A stretch of 64,000 nt of DNA from Scylla paramamosain (Eukaryota > Arthropoda > Malacostraca > Decapoda > Portunidae): assembly GCF_035594125.1 (NCBI RefSeq), contig NC_087191.1:3176967-3240966 (forward strand), given 5' to 3'. A program made the translations under genes and the position numbers. Under the pieces are notes generated by a model. That model was not told the DNA's origin, did no database searches, and worked only from the letters and a program-made list of their open reading frames with translations. Positions 11,592 to 63,237 of this stretch are shown here, one piece after another; position 1 is the stretch's first letter; every line of letters begins with the position of its first letter.

Positions 11592-13545
11592 CATTTTTTT
11601 TTTTATGTAGGGAGGACACTAGCCAAGGTCAACAAGAATACAATGAGAAAAAAAAAAAAAAAAGCTCACTGGGATGCCGGTCCCTGAACAGGGTCCCAAG
11701 CAGTAGTCAAAAGTTGAAGGATAAGTACCTTGAAACCTCCCTCTTGAAAGAAATCAAGTCGAAGGATGATGGAAATACAGAATCAAGCAGGGAGTTCCAG
11801 AGTTACCCAGACAAAGGGATGAATGATTGAGAATACTGGTTAACTCTTGCATTAGAGAGATGGACAGAATAGGGGTGAGAGAAAGAAGAAAGTCTTGTGC
11901 AGCGAGGCTGTGGGAGGAGGGAAGGCATGCAGTTAGCAAAATCAGAAGTGCAGAAAGCATGAAAATAGCAGTAAAAGGTAGCAAGAGGTGTAACATTGCG
12001 ATGATGAGAAAAGACTGAAGACAGTCAGTTAGGGAAGAGGAAATGATGAAATGAAAATCTTTTCATTCCATCCCGTCTAGAAGAGCAGTATGAGTGGAAC
12101 CCCCCCAGATATGTAAAGCATACTCCATACATGGACGAATAAGGCCCTTGTACAGAGTTCGCAGCTGGCGGAAATGTCTCAGGACGCTTAACTTCATAGA
12201 AGCTGTTTTAGCTAGAGATGAGATGTGAAGTTTCCAGTTCAGATTATAAGTAAAGAACAGACCGAGGATGTTCAATATGGAAGAGGGGGACAGTTGAGTT
12301 TCACTGAAGAAGAGGGGATAGTTGTCTGGAAGGTTGTGTCGAGTTGATAGATGGAGGAATTGAGTTTTTAAGGCATTGGACAATACCAAGTTTGCTCTGT
12401 CCCAATCAGAAATTTTAGAGAGATCAGAAGTCAGGGATTCTGTGGCTTCCTTGCGTGAACTGTTTACTTCCTGAAGGGTTAGACGTCTATGAAAAGATCA
12501 GGAAAAGTGTTGGGTGGTATCATTGGCGTAGGAGTGGATAGGACAAGTTTGGTTTAGAAAATCATTGATGAATAATAAGAAGAGAGTGGGTGACAGGACA
12601 GAACACTGATAAACACCACTATTAATAGATTTAGGAGAAGAACGGTGACCATCTACTACAGCAGGAATAGAACGATCAGAAAGGAAACTTGAGATGAAAT
12701 TACAGAAAAGGATAGAAGCCGCAGGAGGGTAGTTTGGAAATCGAAACTTTGTGCCAGATTCTATCAAAAACTTTTGATATGTTTATGGCAACAGCAAAAG
12801 TTTCACCAAAATCTATAAAAGGGGATGACCAAAACTCTGTAAGGAAACCCAAAAGATCACCAGTAGAGCGGCCTTGACGGGATCCATACTAGCGATCAGA
12901 TAGAAAGCTATGAAGTGATAGATGTTTAAGAATCTTCCTGTTGAGGATAGGCTAACAACTCTAGATTGGCAGGAAATTAAAGCAATAGAATGGTAGTTTG
13001 AGGGATTAGAACGGTCACCCTTTTTAGGAACAGGCTGAATGTAGGCAAACTTTCAGCGAGAAGGAAAGATAGATGTTGACAGAAAGAGTTGAAAGAGTTT
13101 GACTAGGCAAGGTGCAAGCACGGAGGTGCAGTTTCGGAGAACAATAGGAGGGATCACATCAGGTCCATAAGCATTCCGAGGGCTTTGGCCAGCGAGGGCA
13201 TAGAAAACATCATTGCGAAGAATTTTGATGGGTAGCATGAACTAGTCAGAGGGTGGAGACGAGGGAGGAACAAGCCCCAATTCGTGTAAGATAGAGTTTT
13301 TAGCAAAGGTTTAAACGAAGAGTTCAGCTTTGGAAATAGATGCAATAACAGTGGTGCCATCTGGTTGAAATAAAGGAGGGAAAGAAGAAGCAAGGTTATT
13401 AGAGATATTTTTGGCTAGATATCAAAAGTCACGAAGAGAGTTAGATCTTGAAAGATTTTGACAGTTTCTATTAACGAAGAAGTTTTTGGCTAGTTGGAGA
13501 ACAGCCATGGTTCTGGGCAGAAATTTAAAGTGCATGAGATTCTGG
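11592..13545 (-). mobile_element. LINE-A copy 1 (RT and 3' end)
   Basis: On the minus strand from near 13545 to the 3' tail (TATGTAGGAGG-like junction and polyT at 11592-11605). It covers the RT linker, the motif SYANDTTQHFS at about 12498-12767 (catalytic YADD mutated) and the thumb/C-terminal region. Many stops and frameshifts. Confidence 0.9.
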
Positions 13546-13564
13546 TGATGTAAGGCTTAAATAC

Positions 13565-14707
13565 CTTTTATGAGCAACCTCTCTATCATGGTTTCTGTAA
13601 CTTCATCTCATGTTTCCTTTTTGACCGTTCTATTGCTGCTGTGGTAGATGGTCGCTGTTCTTCTCCTAAATCTATTAACAGTGGTGTTCCTCAGTGTTCT
13701 GTACTGTCACCCACTCTCTTCTTATTATTCAACAGTGACCTTGTAAACCAAACTTCTTATCCTATCTCCTCCTATGTTGGTGATATCACCCTGCAGTTTT
13801 CCGCGTCTTTTCATAGACGTCAAACAATTCAGGAAGTAAACATTTCATGCAGTGAAGCCACAGAACGCCTGTCTTCTGATCTTTCTAAAATTTCTGATTG
13901 AGGCAGAGCAAACTTGGTATTGTTCAATGCCTCAAGAACTCATTCCTCCATCTATCAACTCAAAACAATCTTCCAGACAACCATCCCCTCTTCAATGAAA
14001 TTCAACTCTCCCCCTCTTCTACACTGAACATCCTAGGTCTGTCCTTTACTTATAATCTGAACTGGAAACTTTACATCTCATCTCTAGCTAAAACAGCTTC
14101 TATGAACTTAGGTGTTCTGAGACATCTCCACCAGTTTTCCTCTTCCCACCAGCTGCTAACTCTGTACAAGGGCCTTATCCGTCCATATATGGAGTATGCT
14201 TCACATGTCCAGGGGGGATCCATTCATACTGCTCTTCTAGACAGGGTGGAATGAAAAGCTTTTCGTCTCATCAACTCCTCTCCTCTAACTGACTGTCTTC
14301 AGCCTCTCACTGGCGCAGTGCTGCATATCTAGCTGTCTTCTACCGTTATTTTTCTACTAACTGCTCTTCTGATCTTGCTAACTGCATGCCTCCCCTCATC
14401 CCACAGCCTCGCTCCACAAGATTTTTTTCTTTCTCTCACCCCTATTCTGTCCACATCTCTAATGCAAGAGTTAACCAGTAATCTCACTCATTCATCCCTT
14501 TCTCTGGTAAACTCTGGAACTTGCTGCTTACTTCTGTATTTCCACCTTCCTATGACTTGAATTCCTTCAAGAGGGAGGTTTCAAGACACTTATCCTTCAA
14601 TTTTTGATCACCGCTTTGGATCTTTTATGGGACTGCCATTTCGGTGGGCTTTTTTTTGGGGGGGGTTTTTGTTGGCCTTCACCAGTGCCCCTCCTACATA
14701 AAAAAAA
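13565..14707 (+). mobile_element. LINE-A copy 2, head-to-head with copy 1
   Basis: From LCNFIS-type RT sequence through SVLSPTLFLLF, a degenerate catalytic box (SYVGDITLQFS) and the C-terminal domain, ending CCTACATAAAAAAA at 14694-14707. Interrupted by stops and frameshifts. Confidence 0.9.
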
Positions 14708-14709
14708 TA

Positions 14710-15240
14710 AATAAATGTGTGAAGGAGAAAGAGAAGTAGAAACAACCAGAACAGAGAGGGGAAGGAGAGCACGAGGAGTGGACGCGTTTCTTACAGGTAA
14801 GAGTCAGGCATCAATTACCGTAACTTTCTATATAAATTTAAAGTTAACCTTCCTCATTTAATTTATTCCACTACCCTTTCTTTTTGAGAGTTGAGACTGC
14901 AGGGGCTTGTAGGGGAAGAAATGATGTCCCTCATGGTGTGATTTGTTTTGATCCAGCTCCTCAAATAATACCTCTTGGACTTTTTACAATATGGATGATT
15001 AGAAGAAAGAGAGTAGCATAGTGAAGTGTGGCTGTTTCCACATTCCTGTCCCTTCCGCGTTCCTCCCGCTCCTCCTATGTCACAAGATGTAACTGTCGCT
15101 TCTGAGCGTGTGGATAAGGGCCCAATTTTTTGGTGTTATTAAATCCCAACACTAAGCTCCACGTTATATTTCCTCTTACTAATTTTGCCAATGCGTTTTT
15201 AAACTTGGGGAAGGAGACACAACGTGGTGTTAGGAGAACC
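14710..15240. other. No recognised feature
   Basis: Purine-rich then mixed sequence between LINE-A copy 2 and the first large AT array. No gene or repeat family recognised. Confidence 0.3.
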
Positions 15241-15354
15241 CTACACAAATGACACTCTTCGCACAGGTTGGCAGCTCAGAAGTGTCTCAAAGCAATCATC
15301 TGAGTAATGCTTTACAGATTTCCAGCCTAAACGGTCTACATTGAACACTGCATT

Positions 15355-15489
<135 letters not shown>

Positions 15490-15805
15490 ACAAGGGCAAG
15501 GAAATGTTTGTTTTCGCTGTTTAAATCTAGCACGCTGGGCGACCATGCCCAGCCTGCTCTGCCTTATTGCAGTCTACCTCAGGAGTCAGATCCTGCAAGC
15601 ACCTGATGCCAGGGCCCACGCCTCGTCTTAGGGCAAATAACAGAACAAACAGCAACTTCAGCAGTCGCCACGTCCGGTTTGGCGTCCTCGGATGGTGAAT
15701 GCACTGAAACTCTTCTACATGCTAGGTCATTCTCTAGAAGGAAAGCGACCCTAGACACTGGCAAGTCCTCTGCTAGTGCCACCTGCGCCTCCGCAGTTAC
15801 TAGCG

Positions 15806-16065
<260 letters not shown>

Positions 16066-17490
16066 GGCTTTGCCCAAGTCACCAAGTTACAAGGTCCTCT
16101 TTTGACTTGCACCCTCTAGATAGATGGTCATAACGCCAGGATACACTAATGAGATCGCCAGCCTGTTTCATTCACCCACAGGTAAGGTAATATTACAACA
16201 ACCGCCCAAACCACTCCAACAGCTGGGAAAGAATCAATAGCCATGTTGCAGGGAGGGACAATCACAATAAGGAACACACACTTAAAAGGGTGAAGTGTAA
16301 CACCTCACTGGACAACCGCCTTCAATTAACGAATCTAACCTACTGTCCAACTATGTACTATATCCTCCAGCTAAGAAGTGTCGTTTACATCCTCCTGGAT
16401 GGCAGGCCTCAACAGGGCCTGAGGAGGGAGTAAAGTTCCACTACATGGCAACACACTTAAAATTGTATGCAGTCAAACACTCTACCAGGGCCTTGACCAA
16501 CAGTAGCATTTGACTAAACACGATGTTAGCTGCTCACTCTCACCAGATACTTGCCTCATGAGTAGATGAGGAGTCATGTCTTAATGTAAGCTAATTACCT
16601 TACAGGAAAGTACACTTATAGGCAAGCTGATGGAGACCCCAGCACTAGGTATATAATAATCAGGGACGTACTGCAGTAAATTAATGCAATACCCCTTAAA
16701 GCAATTGGCTTGTCTAGCTGTATCCTGCCCAGTCTTCTTGAAAACTCTGCTTACCATGATATGTCTATCTCGTTCAAGCAACCAACTGTGATTTGTGGGA
16801 ACGTGCCACACATTGAGCTCTCAGTATTCATGAGGATATTACTTATGTGGGAGGAGAGGGGGAGATGGGGGTGCACCTCATACTGGCTGCCGCCTCCTGC
16901 ATTCGCACTCACTGGCTGGTAACTCGGTACAATAAAACACTTTTCTTTTGAAAATTTTAGTGACTAAACTATGGGGCCTGTGTGAATACTGATTATGCTG
17001 TCGGCAAGAGCAAGTCTTCTACTAATAAGTACATGAGGCTCAACATAAGGAAAGAAAGGGAAAGTACCGAGGTTAAATATAGGAGACGGTGAAAAATTTG
17101 AAATTACACAATGTAACACGATTTTTGTCTTTGATAAGCAAGTGTTATTTTAAAATTCTTTTCATTGCAAAATAGAAGAAAATGTCCATTATTTCTGTTA
17201 AACTTTGCTTTTGTAGCTTTTGAAATGATTTTTTGCCCCCAAATAGCAAAATTTTACCATTCTTTAAGATGCTGTCATAGAGAACTTTGTTGCTCTTGTC
17301 TTGATGAATTGACCACATATGGAGCAGAATGCATCTGGTGAGTGATTGCAACCTCTTGATGCCATTGTATTCCATATCTTGCGATATGTCCTCTCAGACA
17401 GCCAAAAATGATTCGTGGTCTTCAAGCCCCTTCTTTTGTATTGTCAAGCAGTACTCTATAATATTCTTAGTCTTTACTTATTTATTTATT
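16066..17490. other. No gene recognised
   Basis: Single-copy-looking sequence. Open frames of 70-76 codons (for example 16710-16922 and 17145-17375 minus) show no recognisable domain or splice-supported structure. Confidence 0.3.
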
Positions 17491-17494
17491 TATT

Positions 17495-18484
17495 ATTTCT
17501 TTTATGTAGGAGGGACACTGACCAAGGGCAACAAATAACCAATAAAAAAAATGCCCACTGAAATGCCAGTCCCATAAAAGGGTCCAAAGCAGTAGTCAAA
17601 AATTGAAGGATAAGTGTCTTGAAACCTCCCTCTTAAAGGAATTCAAGTCATAGGAAGGTGGAAATACAGAAGCAGGCAGGGAGTTCCAGATTTACCAGAG
17701 GAAGGGATAAATGACTGAGAATACTGGTTAACTCCTGCGTTAGAGAGGTGGACAGAATAGGAATGAGAGAAAGAAGAAAGTCTTGTGCAGCGAGGCCGCG
17801 GGAAGAGGGGAGGCATGTAGTTAACAAGATCAGAAGAGCAGTTAGCATGAAAATAGCGGTAGAAAACAGCTAGAGATGCAGCATTGCGACGATGAGAGAG
17901 AGGCTGAAGACAGTCAGTTAGAGGAGAGGAGTTGATGAGACGAAAAGCTTTTGATTCCACCCTGTCTAGAAGAGCAGTATGAGTGGAACCCCCCAAGCAT
18001 GCGAAGCATACTCCATACATGGACGGATAAGACCCCTGTACAGAGTTAGCAGCGGGGGGGGGGTGAGAAAAAACTGGCGGAGACGTCTCAGAACACCTAA
18101 CTTCATAGAAGCTGTTTTAGCTAGAGATGAGATGTGAAGTTTCCAGTTCAGATTATAAGTAAAGGACAGACCGAGGATGTTCAGTGTAGAAGAGGGGGAC
18201 AGTTGAGTGTCATTGAAGAAGAGGGGATAGTTGTCTGGAAGGTTGTGTTGAGCTGATAGATGGAGGAATTGAGTTTTTGAGGCATTGAACAATACCAAGT
18301 TTGCTCTGCCCCGATCAGAAATTTTAAAAAGATCAGAAGTCGAGCGTTCTGTGGCTTCTCTGTGTGAAATGTTTACTTCCTGAAGGGTTGGACGTCTATG
18401 AAAAGACGTGGAAAAGTGCAGGGTGGTATCATCAGGGTAGGAGTGGATAGGACAAGAAGTTTGGTTTAGAAGTTTGGTTTATAG
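17495..18484 (-). mobile_element. LINE-A copy 3 (5'-truncated)
   Basis: On the minus strand from 18484 (just after the SYADD-type block) to the TATGTAGGAGGG tail at 17505. It encodes [20 protein letters not shown] and the C-terminal domain with few disruptions, so it is a fairly young copy. Confidence 0.92.
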
Positions 18485-18489
18485 ATTGT

Positions 18490-18690
18490 GTTCCAGAATG
18501 TTCTCAATTTTTTTAGAATATTCTTGAACCTACTTTAGAATATTCTGAATCATTCTAGAAAATTCTAGATATTTCTACATATTTCTACTGTATTCTAGAA
18601 AGTTCTAGAACATTCCGGAAATGTTTACATGGAATAGAATGCTCTAAAATTTTCTAGAAACTTCTAAAAGCTTCTGGAAGAACAGTCTGG
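18490..18690. promoter_or_regulatory. Dense cluster of heat-shock-element motifs
   Basis: 18592-18621 is a perfect run of six alternating nTTCn/nGAAn pentamers. Three-pentamer elements occur at 18490-18504, 18515-18529 and 18552-18566, with more half sites to 18690. This is the binding pattern of heat shock factor trimers. Whether it acts as an enhancer is unknown; the nearest element in a suitable position is the truncated LINE-A on its left. Confidence 0.5.
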
Positions 18691-19146
18691 AAGATTTAAG
18701 ATTTCTGAAAATTAAGAAAATTCTTCTAAATATGAAAAATTTCTTGCTAGATCTGGTCAATTCAAGAATGATCTTATTAAAATGAAAAATCTTTAGAACA
18801 CTTTATATTCTTTCTTTCATTGTTTTAACTTATCTGCAACATTTCAAAAGCAATTACATGAGTAATTGAGATTTTGCAAAGGTCTTTAGCTTTAGGTTTT
18901 TAGCTGACATGAAAACCAATGGTAACCCATACTATAATGAAATAAGGCAAACATGCAAATTCATTGTTCTAATGACAAAAGCAAAGTTTAGGATAAAAAT
19001 ATTTTTTCTATTTTGTTTATATGGAAATAACTGGAAAATTATAGTTTGGGGCCAAGGACAAGACAAAAGTAAAATTCTGTTACGTAATGTTACGAGTATT
19101 AATGTAACTGTGACAGCAGGGCAAAGACTCATCATGCAGCTTGCGT

Positions 19147-19148
<2 letters not shown>

Positions 19149-19204
<56 letters not shown>
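19149..19204. repeat. (TC)n microsatellite
   Basis: About 56 bp of TC; the upstream 18700-19140 shows no recognised gene. Confidence 0.98.
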
Positions 19205-19206
<2 letters not shown>

Positions 19207-19257
19207 CCTCCTCGTATTCCTTCTCATCTTTCTCTCCCATCTCTCTCTTTGCGCTCT

Positions 19258-20122
<865 letters not shown>

Positions 20123-20610
20123 GGTAAGTCTCAAACATGATGAGTCTGTCACTTTTTGTTGTCACACTTCAGGGAATAAAATTAGTCTGTGGATTTTTTC
20201 TTCTTTACTGATGATAGCAAGAAATGCTCCAGCCTCTACATAATCGTTGGAGAATTAGCGTTTTGTAATGTTAATGAGAGCCTACAGCTGATCAGCGCAT
20301 GCAAATCGCTGAGGTGTGAGTGTCACTGCTGCAGCCACAGGGGGGAGCACTGAGCGTCGTGGTGAACGCAGCCTCCTGGTGGCGCCGTGGTGACGCCACA
20401 CTCTGCTACCTCTCACTGACTCCCACACTCGTAGTCTATCGAGTTAAGAAGTCCCTCTTTTTTCTAGTTGATTCAAGAAGGCTGATTCCTTCTTTCATGC
20501 CATCAAAATTTATAAATGGGGCTGCAATACCAAGAAGCTTACTGTACATACTCCTGTTATGGATCATTCCTGTAGTGCTCAGGCTCTCTATTTCTTCGTT
20601 CACTCAAATA
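20123..20610. other. No recognised feature downstream of the carboxypeptidase gene
   Basis: An open frame at 20320-20619 (99 codons) has no domain I know and no splice support. Confidence 0.3.
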
Positions 20611-20614
20611 GATG

Positions 20615-20620
20615 TTTAAT
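20615..20620 (-). promoter_or_regulatory. Candidate poly(A) signal ATTAAA of the carboxypeptidase gene
   Basis: ATTAAA on the minus strand about 90 nt after the stop codon. It is the only near-canonical hexamer I noticed close to the gene end. The surrounding sequence is AT-rich, so chance occurrence is possible. Confidence 0.35.
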
Positions 20621-20710
20621 TTCATTATATATTTTATCTTAATCCTTCACTATCATCATCACAAACTACTAAATGCTTCATCTCGTAGTGGCACTTTTGG
20701 GTTCAACTTG

Positions 20711-59956
<39,246 letters not shown>

Positions 59957-59973
59957 GGCGAAGTGTGGTGCTC

Positions 59974-60006
59974 AACTGTCGCTCACCGGCTTGTCCCTTT
60001 GTATAA
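59974..60006 (-). promoter_or_regulatory. Predicted core promoter of the carboxypeptidase gene (TATA + initiator)
   Basis: On the minus strand a TATACAAA box (60005-59998) lies 28 nt before the A of an arthropod-type initiator, ACAGTT (A at 59977). This spacing is standard and would give a 5' UTR of only about 21 nt. Function is inferred. Confidence 0.55.
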
Positions 60007-60133
60007 TATGTAGGGTGCACCTGCTGATTTGCCTCAAGGTCGATCTTTCCGTTCCGTGCGACCTGACGTCACTGTGGCACTCCCATCATCTTAACTCCAC
60101 ACCCACCTTCCCTCTCCCGCCACCCGTCTCATA

Positions 60134-60135
<2 letters not shown>

Positions 60136-60175
<40 letters not shown>
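60136..60175. repeat. (TC)n microsatellite upstream of the promoter
   Basis: About 40 bp of TC, 130 bp upstream of the predicted TATA box. 60180-60480 shows nothing else recognised. Confidence 0.98.
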
Positions 60176-60176
<1 letters not shown>

Positions 60177-60484
60177 AAGACTATATATTTTGTGAGAAAC
60201 AGGAGGAGGAAGAACACAGAAAAATGGGAGAAAAATTGTAAGGATGCCTCCATACTGGCGATTTTTTTGACAGACAAGAACACTGTCGGAAACATAACAG
60301 CCGTCATCTAGATACATGTCGACAGCAATGTTTGAAGCGGTGTTTATTATAATGTTGGCAGTCCGAGTCGACTTAGAGAGCTATCCCCTGTAGATCTGGA
60401 GACGTGTGAGGATCGGAGGACATAACGATGTAGAATCCGGAGAAAACTTTCTTATTACACGCCAGAAATGGTGCAGCTTGCCAA

Positions 60485-60689
60485 GGACCATATTCTGAAA
60501 CAGTTCTGCACCGGACCCTCACTAATTTCAAAAGGCTCTAGTTTAACGAAGTTCTACGGTTCTAGTGGCATATTAACAAGATTTTTTCATCATTAACAGG
60601 AGAAGAACTGTTGAGAAACCAGCTAATCATCTCTGTGGCCTTTGAAAATACTCGTGTTGAGAGAGCAATGCATTTCTAAATACGGGCCC
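60485..60689 (+). mobile_element. Foldback MITE copy
   Basis: Starts GGACCATATTCTGAAACAG and ends GCAATGCATTTCTAAATACGGG-type sequence, a decayed inverted pair. The interior AATCATCTCTGTGGCCTTTG and GAAAATACTCGTGTTGAGAG is shared with the copies near 170-300 and 35669-35885. Confidence 0.6.
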
Positions 60690-60699
60690 AGCAGAGCAA

Positions 60700-61360
60700 C
60701 AAGATCTCGTGCCTATTGTTAGAGGGCAGTGTCTGGTCGTAGAGTCTCGGTTTTTTTTCTTTTTTTTCGCAGGCCAACGTGCGTATTTAAAATTGACGGC
60801 GTTGTTATTAGTGTGGGTCTATGAGTGTCTGTCAACTTATTTCCCTCAACACAGAGGGAAACGCCACGCCACTCGCTACGACAATTTTTCAAATGCCACA
60901 AAGATCATTGGCTAAGTTTCTCAAGTGCTTCTCACTTTAATTATATAGAAATTATCTTAATCTATTATTAGAACCGTAAACCGTCTTTAAAATCCTTTTG
61001 AATGTAGTGGATGTGCGGCCAGTAGTCTCAGAATATGGCTTACTTTTTACTGTGTAGTCGACTTCAGGGCTACCAACCTATCACCAAATAAATCTTCCTA
61101 AGATGTCTTCAGCATTGTATCGTTAACGATCCTAAGATGTCTTCAGCATTGTATCGTTAACGACTTCATATCTTGCTGCCTGATATGTTCTGTTTGGTGT
61201 TGACATGTTCTGTCCCCAGTGTGAATGCATCTTAAAGGGAAGAGAAGGGAGATGAAAGGGGAAAGCAAAAAGGAAGAATAAATGCTAAGACCAGGGATGG
61301 AGATAAAACAAAGTAAGGAAGAAAGATAGGACGGTTAAAATGATTTACTTTATAACCTAA

Positions 61361-61368
<8 letters not shown>
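60700..61368. other. No gene recognised; one short tandem duplication
   Basis: Contains two adjacent 34-bp copies (61096-61163) of CCTAAGATGTCTTCAGCATT-GTATCGTTAACGAT. Otherwise unrecognised. Confidence 0.5.

Positions 61369-61369
<1 letters not shown>

Positions 61370-61420
<51 letters not shown>
61370..61420. repeat. (AC)n microsatellite
   Basis: About 50 bp of AC. Confidence 0.98.
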
Positions 61421-61421
<1 letters not shown>

Positions 61422-61885
61422 ATTCCCGATCTTTTATCTAATTTTCAATCTGTAAAACATCGCCTTTCTTCCTTCTACTTCTCGCTGAAAGTCAGGTGCC
61501 TAAGACTACTGACAGCAATCATTCATCGCGTGATACGATGGCCTTCTTTTCCTCCTCTATGTTACTATAGTTTCTTAGTGATCTCTAGGTACATCTTACT
61601 GTACCTGCATCATCAACACAAGCAAGAATACTGACAATCAGTGTGTCAATATCTGCTTTAGCTTGGTAAGGTGCATTCATCTCAGCTCAATAAGAGCTTT
61701 TGGCGATCCGTCTTGGACGAGAGAGTCATGCTCTTTCTTTCCACAGCTTTAAGTTCAAACTTTACAGTTCCAGTGCGCGAGATTTTTCCAGTATTTCCAA
61801 GCAGGTCTTCTTGTGTGAGAGACAGGCCCTCATTGTTTGGGCAAAACTTTAAGCTCCCGAGTGCGTCTATTCCTTGAAGGCAGCT

Positions 61886-61918
<33 letters not shown>

Positions 61919-63025
61919 CATGGGGGGTGGGGGAGCGGTGGGATAGGCAGCTGTGGGTCGCAAGTTTCACAGGTGCGAGGACGGGCACCTGAAGTCTACC
62001 TGGCAGAGCGGGCGTCCAGCTCACCACGGTTGGGCTAGAGGTGAGGCCCAGGTGACATCCCGCACCCCAGCAGGTAGTCATCACCGTGCCTCTCCTCATC
62101 TCTCCCAACCACGTGCCAGATACCTCAGACCTGCATCTTGAGTAGCACAGTCGCAACATGCAGCACTTTCGCTCTCTTCTACGGTGTCCGTCCGTCTATT
62201 CTGTTGCTGCCGTGAAGTGAAGGTAGTGAAGCGTTCCTGATGAGGCGTTCTGCTTTTCCCTGCGTAGCTCGCTCAGCCCCGTCAACAGATATGGAGCGTC
62301 ACAAGGTGATCTACTCCCATTCTACCTGTATTGCTTGATCGACAGTTCAGCTGGTGTGGAACATTATTAAGAGGTAACCTGCATCGGCCGCAGCAGTCAC
62401 CTACTGGCAGGTGTCGCGCCGCAGCCAAGTGAAGGAAGGTGTTAGCTATGCCGCGGGGCATTCGTCGCGCAGCGTCCCTTCAAAAATCTCTTAACCTCCT
62501 AATGCCTAGGTGATGCAGCGTGTACTCTCAGGTTGCAAACCATGAGAAACTCCCCACGTCCACGTCTACTTTGAGAGTCCTGCCTCCACACTAAGATGTA
62601 CTCATTACTGATGGTCTCTGAACTGTGATGTCACGCCCTGGATTTCTTCCTTCGCGTTAGTCAGACTGAACGTGCAGGAAATAGTCGCCGCGGCCAGGAG
62701 GTCATTAAAATAATTTGTAAGTTGTTGGCCCGTTTGGATGTGACAGCGTTACTTTCCACACTCCTTGCCAAATTGTTTTGCTGGAAAGTCACGCCGAGAA
62801 TTCATGGGGGGTTTAACACACACACACACACACACACACGGAGAGAAGCAAGATTAACATATTCTCATTTAGAGAAGGAACATATAACCACTTAAATTAG
62901 TCAACACAACATTAATTCTCGGAAGCAATCATTCCCAGGACAAGGAGACGCGGGGTGCGCTGCACAGGTGAACAACCCTTGACAAAGAGGCTGCCACTAC
63001 CGCTGCACTAACTCCACCTAAACTG

Positions 63026-63068
<43 letters not shown>

Positions 63069-63202
63069 ATCATAGTGCCATCAACACACACACACACATA
63101 CACACACACATACACAGTATTTAGAGATGCGCTCATTGAGACTTGGAGTGTTGGTCGGCTGTGTTCGAACACCACTCTGAACTCGAAAAAAAAAAATCTT
63201 AA

Positions 63203-63237
<35 letters not shown>

